Of a stretch of DNA of 64,000 bases, positions 16,119-24,865 are shown in pieces. The notes under the pieces were generated by a model. That model was not told where the DNA came from and ran no database searches. It was given only the letters and a program-made list of their open reading frames with translations. Both the position numbers and the translations under genes were made by a program. Origin of the DNA: Negativicutes bacterium (GTDB taxonomy: Bacteria; Bacillota; Negativicutes; Anaeromusales; Anaeromusaceae); the NCBI GenBank assembly GCA_009929485.1, contig SAAJ01000004.1:57199-121198 (forward strand), in the 5' to 3' direction. Each line of letters starts with the position of its first letter. Positions within the stretch are counted from its first letter, which is position 1.

Positions 16119-17525
16119 TTAAGCGCACTCTTCTTCGACGACAGCAATGCTTTCGCGGTCTAACGCGTAGGTAAGGAAGAACGTACCTAAGCAGGCTAGC
16201 CATTCGAGGTAAATTACATGCGGTAAAATGCGTACGGCAGGTACAGTTTGCCAGAGAACAAGAACGACAACGCCAGTAATAATGGTGTTGAACGCCGAAT
16301 TCTTGCGGCAAAATCGGGGAGCGAACAGAGTGAACAGCACGATAACGCTGAAAGCCGCCATTAGGCTGAGGCCAATCATAAGCGTGCTGATGATGCCGCT
16401 GATGGTCATGGCTAAGGTCAGCGTCAAAAGACCCAAAAGGACAACAGCGCCTTTAGTGATGCGCAGGAAGTTTTGCTCGCTGACATTGGGGTTAACAAAT
16501 TTTTTATAAATATCTTGGGAAAATAAAGTGGCTGAGCTGAGGAGCAGATTGCAGGCGGTGGAAACGTCGGCAGCCCAGAGGGCGGCTAAGGTAATGCCTG
16601 CCAATATCGGGTCCAGGGACATGATGGCTTTCGGCAAAGCTAAAGCAGGGCTGACATCGGGAAACATGGCTTTGGCCATGACGCCCATGAGGGCGCTCAC
16701 AAAGCCGATGGGCAGCATCATCAAGCCGCCGATAATGAAGCCGCGCTGGGCGGTACGGACGTCTTTGGCGCCCAAGGAAATCTGGATAATGCTTTGCAGC
16801 GAAAGATTAACGGTAACAAGGACTACAATCCAGGTGATAATACCCGTAATGCCGACGCCGTCAAAGAAATCCATGTAGGGAACGTTTTGCGGCAACTGCA
16901 ATTGGAGCTTGTTTAAACCGCCGATTTGGCTGACCCCTACGATGGTAGCTAAAATGATGCCGATGTACTTTAGACTGACGTTGAGCAGGTTGGAAAGACT
17001 AGCGGACCACATGCCGCCAATAGAAGTAATGCCGATAAATACAGCGGCGCTGGTCAGCATGCCTGTAGTCAGCGTGAAGACTTCGGGCATGAGAGCGCAG
17101 AGAATGCTGCCGCCGGCAATGTACTGCAAGGACATAACCACAAGCTGTACGATGATTTGGCAGGCAATACCGGCAATCATACCTTTTTTGTCATAGTAGC
17201 GTCCCAGAAGCTCCGGGATGGTGGTGATATTGAGTTCGCGATATTTTTTGGCTACCAACAAGCCCATGACAATGGCGCCGATGCCCCAGGCAGTGGTGTA
17301 CCAGCCTGCAGATAAGCCCACTTTGTAAGCTTGCTCGGCTACGCCGATGGTGGAAGCGCCGCCGACGGCCAAGCCGACGATGGAGACGGTAATTAAAGGA
17401 GTCGTCAGTTTACGTCCTGCCAGGACGTAGTTTGTCGCCGAGCCGGCGGAGCGGCGTTTTGCGTAGTAGCTGATCGCGAATAAGAGCACAATATAAAGAC
17501 AAACGATTAAAAAAGCAATATTCAT
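16119..17525 (-). CDS. Sodium:solute symporter (SSF family), T-box controlled
   Basis: A 468-residue membrane transporter, paralogous to the SSF at 5.9 kb. Typical blocks are IAFLIVCLYIVLLFAISYYAKRR, GRKLTTPLITVSIVGLAVGG, ALWAADVSTACNLLLSSATLF and DIYKKFVNPNVSE. ATG 17525 is chosen because AGGAGGT lies 5 bases upstream (17531-17537) and the N-terminus matches the paralogue. The longer frame to 17711 runs through the T-box leader. Control by a valine-reading T-box suggests transport of valine, a branched-chain relative or a precursor; this is inference. Confidence 0.92.
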   Translation of the reverse strand: MNIAFLIVCLYIVLLFAISYYAKRRSAGSATNYVLAGRKLTTPLITVSIVGLAVGGASTIGVAEQAYKVGLSAGWYTTAWGIGAIVMGLLVAKKYRELNITTIPELLGRYYDKKGMIAGIACQIIVQLVVMSLQYIAGGSILCALMPEVFTLTTGMLTSAAVFIGITSIGGMWSASLSNLLNVSLKYIGIILATIVGVSQIGGLNKLQLQLPQNVPYMDFFDGVGITGIITWIVVLVTVNLSLQSIIQISLGAKDVRTAQRGFIIGGLMMLPIGFVSALMGVMAKAMFPDVSPALALPKAIMSLDPILAGITLAALWAADVSTACNLLLSSATLFSQDIYKKFVNPNVSEQNFLRITKGAVVLLGLLTLTLAMTISGIISTLMIGLSLMAAFSVIVLFTLFAPRFCRKNSAFNTIITGVVVLVLWQTVPAVRILPHVIYLEWLACLGTFFLTYALDRESIAVVEEECA

Positions 17526-17598
17526 AATTTCTACCTCCTGAAGTATCTTACGCATGAAAAAGTATATGCTTTCTTTCAGGCTGGCCAGCGAACTGAAA

Positions 17599-17890
17599 GA
17601 AAAAACCGCCCCTCCTATAGAGGGACGGTCAAAGCCGTGGTACCACCCAAATTGAACCTTGGGAAAATAAAAAAGAGCCGTACCAAAGGGGCGACAATGC
17701 CGCGGTACCACCCTGTTTCAATCCGAAGATCTACTCGTACGCCCGTAACGTGGGCTTTGCGGCGCAGCCTACTTTTAGTTCAGCCTGCAGTTCCGAAAGG
17801 AACTTCATTTCGTTTGTTCATCTGGCTTGCACCAACCGCCAGCTCTCTGTATGACAAGGACGAAACTACTTTCTTTCATCATCACTAGTA
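17599..17890 (-). promoter_or_regulatory. T-box leader, Val (GUU) specifier, doubled antiterminator
   Basis: Read on the minus strand, Stem I has AGTA in the 5' side of the specifier loop, the GGTTGGTG distal motif, and GAA followed by GTT (17801-17803) before a CTTTC helix. A consensus T-box AGGGTGGTACCGCG (17701-17714) is followed by a competing GTACC/GGTAC hairpin and T6. Then a second T-box-like GGGTGGTACCACG (17636-17648) is followed by a canonical terminator (ACCGTCCCT with AGGGGCGGT, T6). The base after GTGG is T in both, fitting the A73 of tRNA-Val. Confidence 0.9.
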
Positions 17891-17913
17891 AACGTAATTC
17901 AATTGATATACTG

Positions 17914-17943
17914 ATTATAGTCAGGCGATTGTATACTTGTCAA
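17914..17943 (-). promoter_or_regulatory. Promoter of SSF T-box transcript
   Basis: TTGACA and TATAAT on the minus strand are separated by 18 bases just upstream of Stem I. Confidence 0.85.
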
Positions 17944-18051
17944 CTGTTTTTTTAGCGGACAAGAATAGCTGACGAAAGGAATCGTGCAGTAAAAAGCGAA
18001 TGTATGTCAAAGGAATCTATAATGGTATCTGCATAATGGGAAAGGGATTTT

Positions 18052-18714
18052 ATGGAGTATCTTATTTCATTTTTAGAAGGAATTATTACTTTTGTTTCGC
18101 CGTGCATGCTGCCGCTGTTGCCTCTGTATGCCGCTTATTTTGGCGGCGGTGCTTCTTCGGGCAAGGCCTTATTGCATGCAGTGGGCTTTGTTTTGGGTTT
18201 TACTTTGGTTTTTGTGACGATGGGGGCGTTTGCGGCGACGGCAGGGTCTTTTTTGCGGGAGTACCAAGGGCAAGTTGATTTGGCGGCTGGCGCGATTATC
18301 GTTTTGTTTGGTTTGAATTATACCGGCCTGTTTTCAATTGGATTTTTGAACCGTACCTATGCGCTTGATATGCAGGTGCGTCCTTTGGGGATAGGGTCGG
18401 CTATATTGTTCGGCATGGTATTTGCCTTAGGGTGGACTCCTTGTGTGGGCGCTTTTTTGGGTTCGGCGTTGCTTTTAGCCTCGCAGCAGGATTCGGCGGT
18501 TCGCGGCGTAGGGATGCTTCTTTGCTACTCTTTGGGCTTGGGGATACCTTTTGTCGTGGCGACGATGCTGCTGGATCATCTGAAAGGCGCCCTGGCGGCA
18601 GTGAAAGAAAATTATCAGTTGATTAACCGAATTTGCGGGATATTACTCATTGTGTTGGGTTTGTTGATGATGTCCGGCTGGTTGGGAGTATTTTTAGGGA
18701 TGCTTAGTTTTTAG
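18052..18714 (+). CDS. ccdA: CcdA-family thiol:disulfide transporter
   Basis: A 220-residue protein with about six helices that carries reducing equivalents across the membrane. The two redox cysteines lie in FVSPCMLPLLPLY (C18) and WTPCVGAFLG, the standard CcdA positions. It is followed 6 bases later by a TlpA-like thioredoxin, its probable partner for cytochrome c or other extracytoplasmic thiol reduction. No cytochrome genes are in the window. Confidence 0.93.
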   Translation: MEYLISFLEGIITFVSPCMLPLLPLYAAYFGGGASSGKALLHAVGFVLGFTLVFVTMGAFAATAGSFLREYQGQVDLAAGAIIVLFGLNYTGLFSIGFLNRTYALDMQVRPLGIGSAILFGMVFALGWTPCVGAFLGSALLLASQQDSAVRGVGMLLCYSLGLGIPFVVATMLLDHLKGALAAVKENYQLINRICGILLIVLGLLMMSGWLGVFLGMLSF

Positions 18715-18723
18715 GAGGTCATG

Positions 18724-19293
18724 ATGAACAAGAAAATTTTAGCATTAGCAATTGTCTTGGTGGTCGTGCTGGTTGGGGCCGGCGTTGCTTATCGGTCACT
18801 GACGGCGGATACAGGGACGCAAATCAAGCAAAGCCAAGAAACTGCAGCTTCGCAAGGCGGCAAAAGCGCTAAACGCCAGGCGCCTGATTTTTCCGTGTTG
18901 GATGCCGAAGGTAAGCAAGTGCTCTTGTCTTCTCTACGAGGTAAGCCTGTTGTTTTGAACTTTTGGGCTAGTTGGTGCGGGCCTTGTCGGGAAGAAATGC
19001 CTGATTTTCAGCAGGTATATACGCTATACCAGGGACGCGTGCATTTTATGATGGTGAACTTAACGGACGGTTCGCGGGAAACACAGGGAAAAGCCGCAGA
19101 ATTTGTGCGGCGCAATGGCTTCTCATTCCCGGTGTATTACGATACGAAACAAGAAGCAGTTAAGGGGTATGGGATTACCGCCATTCCTACGACGTTCATT
19201 TTGGATGCGGACGGGATGGTGATTAACCAATCCCAAGGCGTCATGCGCAAAGAAGCCTTGCAAAAAACATTGGATCAAGTATTGGCGAGGTGA
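18724..19293 (+). CDS. TlpA/ResA-like membrane-anchored thioredoxin
   Basis: A 189-residue protein with an N-terminal membrane anchor (ILALAIVLVVVLVGAGVAY) and a thioredoxin domain from about residue 52. The active site WASWCGPC has C85 and C88, and the cis-proline is in AIPTTFIL. AGGAGG precedes the tandem ATGs at 18721/18724. It is coupled to ccdA and is probably reduced by it outside the cytoplasmic membrane. Confidence 0.94.
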   Translation: MNKKILALAIVLVVVLVGAGVAYRSLTADTGTQIKQSQETAASQGGKSAKRQAPDFSVLDAEGKQVLLSSLRGKPVVLNFWASWCGPCREEMPDFQQVYTLYQGRVHFMMVNLTDGSRETQGKAAEFVRRNGFSFPVYYDTKQEAVKGYGITAIPTTFILDADGMVINQSQGVMRKEALQKTLDQVLAR

Positions 19294-19359
19294 ACTAGAA
19301 AAGAGAGAACCATGGGAAAAATTGAAATGGAAGCATAATGAAAATCAGGGGGGAGATAC

Positions 19360-19794
19360 GTGGAAAAGATTATTGTTAATTGGAATGGGCCGTATGTCTT
19401 TGAGAATATTAATGATTGTGAAGCGGGTTGTGAAAAAGGGCTTTATCTTATTTCAAGATTTTGGGGTGGAAAGGAAACTTTTTTGTATTTGGGGCAAACC
19501 AAACGAGCGTTTACGGTTCGACTAAACGAACATAATAAGTCCTGGTTAGGAGAATTTCGAGGGCAAATAAAAGTGAGAGTTGGCATATTAGAGTTTGAAG
19601 AAGGAAGAAATTATTCTAAAAATAAATTGAGCGATGTTGAAGCGCTTTTGATTAATTGGCATAAATTTCCGCTTAATGTTCAGTCTACTAAATATTATTA
19701 TGGGAGAGAGAAGCTAGGTGTTATTAATCGAGGCAGAAAAGGGATACTGAAAGACTATGTGAATACGGATGATCTTCAATGGGACGATTGCTGA
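19360..19794 (+). CDS. GIY-YIG domain protein, AT-rich, probably acquired
   Basis: A 144-residue protein with a recognisable GIY-YIG nuclease-like module: GLY (27-29), YLG (43-45), then R54 and H58 in VRLNEHNKSW. GTG start behind GGGGGGAG. Base composition is clearly more AT-rich than the flanking genes, with many AAT, ATT and AAA codons, suggesting recent transfer. No homing-type DNA-binding domain or adjacent methylase is visible. The catalytic Glu of the family cannot be assigned with confidence. Confidence 0.65.
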   Translation: MEKIIVNWNGPYVFENINDCEAGCEKGLYLISRFWGGKETFLYLGQTKRAFTVRLNEHNKSWLGEFRGQIKVRVGILEFEEGRNYSKNKLSDVEALLINWHKFPLNVQSTKYYYGREKLGVINRGRKGILKDYVNTDDLQWDDC

Positions 19795-19893
19795 TTAGGA
19801 GTGAAGAGTTTAAGCCATTTGCAAAAATAGATGATTTGAACGAAATGTGGTACAATACGATGCATATAAAGCCAAAGAATGGAGAATGTGTAG

Positions 19894-20232
19894 ATGTCGA
19901 CATTGCCGAATTGTCCTAAATGTAATTCCGAATATACCTATGAAGATCGGGGCCTTTTTATTTGTCCCGAATGCGCGCATGAATGGGCTGCCGGGGAATC
20001 TGCCGAGGCGGAGGAAGGCCTGGTGGTCAAAGACGCCCATGGAAATCGTCTTGCCGACGGCGACGCCGTGACCATCATCAAGGACTTAAAAGTAAAAGGA
20101 GCTTCTTCTTCCTTGAAGATTGGCACCAAGGTGAAGAATATCCGCCTAGTAGAGGGAGATCATAATATCGACTGCCAAATTGAAGGCTTTGGCGCGATGA
20201 AGCTGAAATCGGAATTTGTTAAAAAAGCCTAG
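19894..20232 (+). CDS. yjdM: Zinc-ribbon alkylphosphonate utilisation-like protein (YjdM/PhnA)
   Basis: A 112-residue protein with an N-terminal zinc ribbon (C7-x2-C10 in NCPKCNSEY, then C24-x2-C27 in CPECAHEW) and the conserved C-terminal domain [26 protein letters not shown]...FVKKA. Despite the historical PhnA name, a phosphonate role is not established. It stands alone with a terminator downstream. Confidence 0.93.
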   Translation: MSTLPNCPKCNSEYTYEDRGLFICPECAHEWAAGESAEAEEGLVVKDAHGNRLADGDAVTIIKDLKVKGASSSLKIGTKVKNIRLVEGDHNIDCQIEGFGAMKLKSEFVKKA

Positions 20233-20278
20233 TCTTGCATTGTTATGCAAACAATAGTATACTGAAAAACAATTAAAG

Positions 20279-20338
20279 AAGCACAAAATGGGGAACACCA
20301 CCAAAAGGGTGTCTCTTCGTTTTGTGCTTTTTGTTTTG
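20279..20338 (+). terminator. Terminator after yjdM
   Basis: AAGCACAAAA pairs with TTTTGTGCTT around an inner ACACC/GGTGT hairpin and is followed by TTTTG. Confidence 0.8.
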
Positions 20339-20382
20339 TCGTCACTGTGAAGTCAGAACATAAGCTGTTGGCAAAAAAAGCA

Positions 20383-20557
20383 GATGGCAACATTGTATTT
20401 GAGACAAGATTTGCGCTCTCCTCGAAAAAATCGGCGCAGTCGGCAGTTTCTTAACTCGCTGCGCTCAAACAGGCGAAACTGTGCTCCGTCTTAGCCGATT
20501 TTTCGTCCTGCGGACCGTCTTGCTCCAATAAAAGTCTCAAATACAACGCCAGCCATC
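20383..20557 (+). repeat. Structured dispersed repeat, copy 2 (subfamily A)
   Basis: Outer stem GATGG/CCATC replaces the GGCGGC/GCCGCC of the other copies. Perfect 13-bp arms TTGTATTTGAGAC lie at 20393-20405 and 20534-20546. The inner stem AAAAATCGGC pairs with GCCGATTTTT, and CAGTTTC pairs with GAAACTG around the conserved loop AACTCGCTGCGCTCAAACA. It lies upstream of the thiamine operon. I found no TPP riboswitch in this gap. Confidence 0.87.
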
Positions 20558-20695
20558 ATGGTTGCCTTGCTATTGAAAATTTGTATTTACTCTCGTGTCC
20601 ACCTTCTATTCTATTTACCCGTCACCCTCAGTCGTGCCCTCCCTATACTCCCTATACTCTTGTTTAAAATTCGTACCTAAAAGGAGGTGATCGTT

Positions 20696-20890
20696 ATGCG
20701 TGTGAATGGTGAAAAAACTTGTCTCGAAAAACCGTTGACCTTGGCGGCGTATTTGGCAACAAAGCAGTTTGACTGCCGGATGGTTGCGGTGGAGCGCAAT
20801 GGAGAGATTGTACCCAAGGCTGACTATGAGAAAGTGGCGCTCCAAGAAGAGGACATTTTGGAAATTGTGCGCTTTGTAGGAGGTGGTTGA
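20696..20890 (+). CDS. thiS: Sulfur carrier protein ThiS
   Basis: A 64-residue ubiquitin-like carrier ending in the Gly-Gly needed for adenylation and thiocarboxylate formation (VRFVGGG). ATG 20696 is used because AAGGAGGT sits 7 bases upstream. The ATG of thiF follows one base after its stop. Confidence 0.93.
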   Translation: MRVNGEKTCLEKPLTLAAYLATKQFDCRMVAVERNGEIVPKADYEKVALQEEDILEIVRFVGGG

Positions 20891-20891
20891 A

Positions 20892-21704
20892 ATGAAAATC
20901 GAAGTCAACGGCAAAGAACGCGAGTTGTCCTGCCGCACGGCGTTTGCAGTGAGAGACCAGCTGGGAAGCGATACAGACGTGCTGATTGTCAACGGTTTTC
21001 AGACGGATGAGGATTGCCAGCTCCAAGAAGGCGATACCATAGCGCTCATTAAAAAAGGCGTGCTGCCGCCGCAAGAAGAGCTGGAAAGCTTAATGCGCTC
21101 CCGCCACACGCCGCAAGTGCACGACAAGCTCAAGGCAGGCAAGGTAGCTATTGCTGGTTTGGGAGGTTTAGGCTCTAATATTGCGGTCATGCTGGCGCGT
21201 ATTGGCGTCGGCAAGCTGCTTTTAGTGGATTTTGACGTCGTAGAGCCGAGCAATCTGAACCGTCAAAGCTACTATGTGAGCCATCTGGGCTTACTCAAGA
21301 CCGAGGCGCTGAAAGAGCAACTGGCGCAGATTAACCCGTTTATTCAGGTAGAAACTCGCGCGGTCCGCGTGGAAGAAGAGAACGTGGTGCCGCTATTTCA
21401 GGAGTATGACGTGATTTGCGAGGCTTTTGACAAACCGGCGGCTAAGGCCGTATTGGTGAACACCGCCTTAGAAAAATTGCCCCAGGTCAAGGTGGTGGCG
21501 GCTTCCGGCATGGCTGGTTTTGGCAGCGCGAATACGATCAAGACGAAGCAAGTTATGGAACGTTTGTATGTCTGCGGCGATTTGGAAAGCGGCGCTTGCC
21601 GGGGACGCGGCTTGATGGCGCCGCGCGTACAGGTTTGCGCCGGACACCAGGCGAATACGGTGCTGCGTCTCTTAGTGGGCGAATTAGAAGTAGGAGGAAT
21701 GTAG
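20892..21704 (+). CDS. thiF: ThiS adenylyltransferase ThiF with N-terminal ThiS-like domain
   Basis: A 270-residue fusion. Residues 1-60 form a ThiS/MoaD-like fold without a terminal GG (IEVNGKERELSCRTAFAVRDQL). Residues 75-270 are an E1-like adenylation domain (AIAGLGGLGSN nucleotide loop, LLLVDFDVVEPSNLNRQSY). It activates ThiS for the thiazole pathway. ATG 20892 is chosen over the GTG at 20883, which lies inside the ribosome site. No CxxC zinc pairs of larger ThiF/MoeB proteins are seen. Confidence 0.92.
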   Translation: MKIEVNGKERELSCRTAFAVRDQLGSDTDVLIVNGFQTDEDCQLQEGDTIALIKKGVLPPQEELESLMRSRHTPQVHDKLKAGKVAIAGLGGLGSNIAVMLARIGVGKLLLVDFDVVEPSNLNRQSYYVSHLGLLKTEALKEQLAQINPFIQVETRAVRVEEENVVPLFQEYDVICEAFDKPAAKAVLVNTALEKLPQVKVVAASGMAGFGSANTIKTKQVMERLYVCGDLESGACRGRGLMAPRVQVCAGHQANTVLRLLVGELEVGGM

Positions 21705-21707
21705 AAA

Positions 21708-22472
21708 ATGACAGATGTATTGAAAATTGGCGGCCGAGAGTTTAAGTCTCGCTTGATTTTGGGTTCGGGAAAATTTTCTCTGCCCCTGATCCAGGCGGTT
21801 ATCGAGCATGGCCAAGTGGATATGGTGACGCTGGCGCTGCGGCGGGCAAATGTGGGCGGTCAGGAAAATATCTTAGAATACATACCGAAGGGCATTACGC
21901 TGCTGCCTAATACCTCCGGCGCCCGCAACGCCGAGGAAGCGGTGCGTATCGCCAGACTGGCTCGGGAGCTTGGGTGCGGCGATTTTGTTAAGCTGGAAGT
22001 CATTCGGGATACCAAGTACTTGCTGCCGGATAATCAGGAAACCATTAAGGCAACGGAAATCTTGGCTAAAGAAGGGTTTCAGGTTATGCCGTACATGTAT
22101 CCGGACCTAAATGCAGCCAGAGCCTTGGCTGATGCCGGAGCGGCGTCGGTCATGCCCTTGGGCGCGCCCATTGGCAGCAATAAAGGGCTGTGTACGCGGG
22201 AGTTTATTCGGATTTTGATTGAAGAGATTGATTTGCCGATCATTGTTGACGCTGGCATTGGTCGGCCTTCGCAGGCTTGCGAGGCGATGGAGATGGGTGC
22301 GGCTGCGGTGATGTGCAATACCGCGATTGCCACGGCCGGCGATGTAGCGCAGATGGCGCGAGCCTTTAAGCAAGCAGTGGAAGCCGGACGGGAAGGCTAT
22401 CTTGCCGGTTTAGGACGGGTGCTGGACGGGGCGGAAGCATCCAGCCCGTTGACCGGATTTTTGGAGGCGTAA
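21708..22472 (+). CDS. thiG: Thiazole synthase ThiG
   Basis: A 254-residue TIM-barrel enzyme that condenses deoxyxylulose phosphate, dehydroglycine and ThiS thiocarboxylate. Conserved blocks are [53 protein letters not shown] and [31 protein letters not shown]. Start ATG 3 bases after thiF. Confidence 0.97.
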   Translation: MTDVLKIGGREFKSRLILGSGKFSLPLIQAVIEHGQVDMVTLALRRANVGGQENILEYIPKGITLLPNTSGARNAEEAVRIARLARELGCGDFVKLEVIRDTKYLLPDNQETIKATEILAKEGFQVMPYMYPDLNAARALADAGAASVMPLGAPIGSNKGLCTREFIRILIEEIDLPIIVDAGIGRPSQACEAMEMGAAAVMCNTAIATAGDVAQMARAFKQAVEAGREGYLAGLGRVLDGAEASSPLTGFLEA

Positions 22473-22474
22473 AC

Positions 22475-23629
22475 ATGGAAACTAAAAGAGTCAATCACAT
22501 GGAATACCAGCCAGGCATGGAGGCGCTGGAGTCGGATGTGCTTGCAAAGGTGCTGGAACGGACCGCGTCGTATGAGTACCAAAACTACACAACCCAAGAC
22601 GTGCGGCGTGTCCTGGCCAAGGAATCCTTGTCGCTGGAAGACTATGGCATACTGCTGTCCCCGGCGGCGGGAGACTGTTTAGAAGAAATGGCGGTGCGCG
22701 CGCGTTGGGAGACGCGTAAGCATTTCGGTAATTCCGTACAGATGTTTACCCCTCTGTATATTGCCAATTACTGCGAAAACCACTGCGTGTATTGCGGCTT
22801 TAACTGTCAAAACCGCATTCATCGGGGTAAGTTGACGCTGGCAGAGATTGAAAGTGAACTGCAGACCATTGCTAAAACCGGGTTGCAGGAAATTTTGCTC
22901 CTTACCGGCGAGACGCGCAAGCAATCCGGCGTGGATTACATTGGCGAAGCGGTTAAATTGGCGGCGAAATACTTTTCTACGGTAGGTATTGAAATTTATC
23001 CTCTCAATTCGGATGAATACGCTTATCTGCACGCTTGCGGCAGTGATTTTGTCTGTGTGTACCAAGAAACCTACAATCCGGATAAATACGAGCAGGTACA
23101 TTTGAGCGGCCCCAAGCGTATTTTCCCTTACCGCTTTCACGCGCAGGAGAGGGCTCTTTTGGGCGGTATGCGCGGCGTGGCCTTTGGGGCGCTCTTAGGA
23201 TTGGACGATTTCCGAAAAGACGCTTTTTCCGTAGGAGTTCACGCTTCTTTGATTCAACAGAAATATCCCCACGCGGAGATTTCTTTTTCTACGCCGCGTT
23301 TGCGTCCGTATATCAACAATGCGGCTAATAACGCCAATGACGTCCATGAAAAGCAGCTGCTCCAGGTGATGCTGGCGTACCGCCTGCTTATGCCCTTTGC
23401 GGGTCTTACGATCTCTACCAGAGAGCGAGCCGGCTTCCGGGATCATGTTATCGGCCTTGTGGCAACAAAGATTTCTTCCGGCGTTAGTGTGGGCGTTGGC
23501 GGACACAGCGAAGAGGAAAAAGGCGACGAACAGTTTGAAATTGCCGATCCTCGCAGCGTTGACGAAGTTCATCAAATGGTACTGGCTCGCGGGCTGCAGC
23601 CGGTATATACGGATTATCTGCGAGTGTAA
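22475..23629 (+). CDS. thiH: 2-iminoacetate (dehydroglycine) synthase ThiH
   Basis: A 384-residue radical SAM enzyme that splits tyrosine to give dehydroglycine. The cluster motif is CENHCVYCGF (C-x3-C-x2-C). Further blocks are LLTGETRKQSGVDYI, GIEIYPLNSDEYAYLHACGSD and STRERAGFRDH. Use of ThiH rather than ThiO fits an anaerobe. Confidence 0.97.
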   Translation: METKRVNHMEYQPGMEALESDVLAKVLERTASYEYQNYTTQDVRRVLAKESLSLEDYGILLSPAAGDCLEEMAVRARWETRKHFGNSVQMFTPLYIANYCENHCVYCGFNCQNRIHRGKLTLAEIESELQTIAKTGLQEILLLTGETRKQSGVDYIGEAVKLAAKYFSTVGIEIYPLNSDEYAYLHACGSDFVCVYQETYNPDKYEQVHLSGPKRIFPYRFHAQERALLGGMRGVAFGALLGLDDFRKDAFSVGVHASLIQQKYPHAEISFSTPRLRPYINNAANNANDVHEKQLLQVMLAYRLLMPFAGLTISTRERAGFRDHVIGLVATKISSGVSVGVGGHSEEEKGDEQFEIADPRSVDEVHQMVLARGLQPVYTDYLRV

Positions 23630-23631
23630 CT

Positions 23632-24240
23632 ATGGCGGAATTGTTTTGCGTGACTCAGCGTAGTTTATGCCCGGACGATTTTTTAGAGCGCGTCCGCCGT
23701 TTGGCGCAGGCGAAGCCGCAAGCGATTTTGTTGCGGGAGAAGGATTTGGGCGAAGCAGATTATGAAGTGTTGGCGAGGGAAGTGCAGGAACTCTGCGCTC
23801 CTTGGGGTGTACGCCTTATAGTGCGTCGTTACGCCGATGTGGCGCGGCGATTAGGAGTACAGCAGTTACACTTGTCCATGGAAGAGCTGCGCCAGGCGGA
23901 GCCTGAGGCGCTGGCTGGTTTGCAAACGGGAATTTCGGTTCATTCTGTGCCAGAGGCATTGGAAGCGCAGCAACTGGGGGCGGCTTATCTTATTGCGGGA
24001 CATATCTACGCGACCGATTGTAAAAAAGATTTGGCGCCGCGCGGCCTGGACTTTCTGCGCGAAGTGTGTCAATCGGTCAGCGTACCTGTATTTGCCATTG
24101 GCGGCGTGACGGCGGAGCGGGTGCCGGAACTGCTGGCTCGCGGCGCAGCGGGCTGCTGTGTCATGTCGGGAGCGATGCAATGCTCCTCGCCGGAAGAATA
24201 TATCGAGAACATAATTACAAAAACTATTGATAAAAATTAA
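23632..24240 (+). CDS. thiE: Thiamine phosphate synthase (ThiE/TenI family)
   Basis: A 202-residue TIM-barrel protein joining the thiazole and pyrimidine halves. Motifs are AILLREKDL, LHLSMEEL and FAIGGVTAERVPELLARGAAGCCVMSGAM. It closes the thiazole operon, directly after thiH. The sequence is divergent enough that a TenI (thiazole tautomerase) role is an alternative. Confidence 0.88.
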   Translation: MAELFCVTQRSLCPDDFLERVRRLAQAKPQAILLREKDLGEADYEVLAREVQELCAPWGVRLIVRRYADVARRLGVQQLHLSMEELRQAEPEALAGLQTGISVHSVPEALEAQQLGAAYLIAGHIYATDCKKDLAPRGLDFLREVCQSVSVPVFAIGGVTAERVPELLARGAAGCCVMSGAMQCSSPEEYIENIITKTIDKN

Positions 24241-24267
24241 AAAAAAAGAGAAACGTAAAATAAGTTA

Positions 24268-24296
24268 TTGACAAAGGAAAATACTTACGGTATATT
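24268..24296 (+). promoter_or_regulatory. Promoter of isoleucine T-box transcript
   Basis: A consensus TTGACA is spaced 17 bases from TATATT, upstream of the T-box. Confidence 0.85.
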
Positions 24297-24302
24297 TTAA
24301 AA

Positions 24303-24617
24303 CATCCTCGGAAAAATTTTATAACCAAAATGTGATGAAGGAACCTGTGCTTTTTAAAAGTTGTTTCAGAGAGCCGGCGGTTGGTGCGAGGCGGCAACAG
24401 CGTAAAAGCGCGAATCATTCCGGAACAGCAAGGCTGAAGCCTCTTGGAGGCCTAGGCTGCGCCGGTCTCAGCTTCCTGCGGGAAGTGCAGTCGTTATTCT
24501 GCTAAGGTTGTTGGACCTGATGAGAAACAGAGGGAAACTTCTGTAAAAGGGTGGTACCGTGAGAGCGACGTCTCTTGCCCCTTTAAGCTGTTTAGCTTAA
24601 GGAGCAAGAGGTGTTTT
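24303..24617 (+). promoter_or_regulatory. T-box leader, Ile (AUC) specifier
   Basis: Stem I has GAGAGCCGG and GGTTGGTG distal motifs. The 3' side of the specifier loop is GA-ATC-A between the AAAAGCGC and TTCC helices, so the codon is ATC (24414-24416). The T-box AGGGTGGTACCGTG (24548-24561) has T after GTGG, matching A73 of tRNA-Ile. The terminator CTCTTGC...GCAAGAG is followed by TTTTT. About 250 bases remain to the regulator start, mostly unassigned; the frame stays open there but has no ribosome site. Confidence 0.9.
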
Positions 24618-24865
24618 TGTTTTTAGAAGTGTGTCAAAGTGTTATACTTAATCTACAGAATAGAACAAAAATATCACAAAATCATTTGATTTTATCCGCT
24701 TGCCTGCAAGGATGCGTAGAGCCGGAAGGCGCGCCAAAACTGGATTTGAAAAGAAAATTCCGTAAAATCAAAGCGTTGGCATTTGAATTGCTTAGATGTA
24801 ACAGTGGCGTGCTGTTACGAAAAGGCAGGCTGAAGCGGGAAGGATTGAGGAAAGGAAGGAAGTTC

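Noticed and set aside
17526..17711. N-terminal extension of the minus-strand SSF frame
   Set aside because: It translates the T-box antiterminators. The paralogue alignment and AGGAGGT support ATG 17525.
19322..19525. Alternative frame overlapping the GIY-YIG gene
   Set aside because: It overlaps in another frame, has no ribosome site of quality, and lacks the GLY/YLG motifs.
24611..24865. N-terminal extension of the sigma-54 activator frame
   Set aside because: It starts inside the T-box terminator, has no ribosome site and gives residues unrelated to the family. The ATG at 24866 has a good site and leads straight into the PAS domain.
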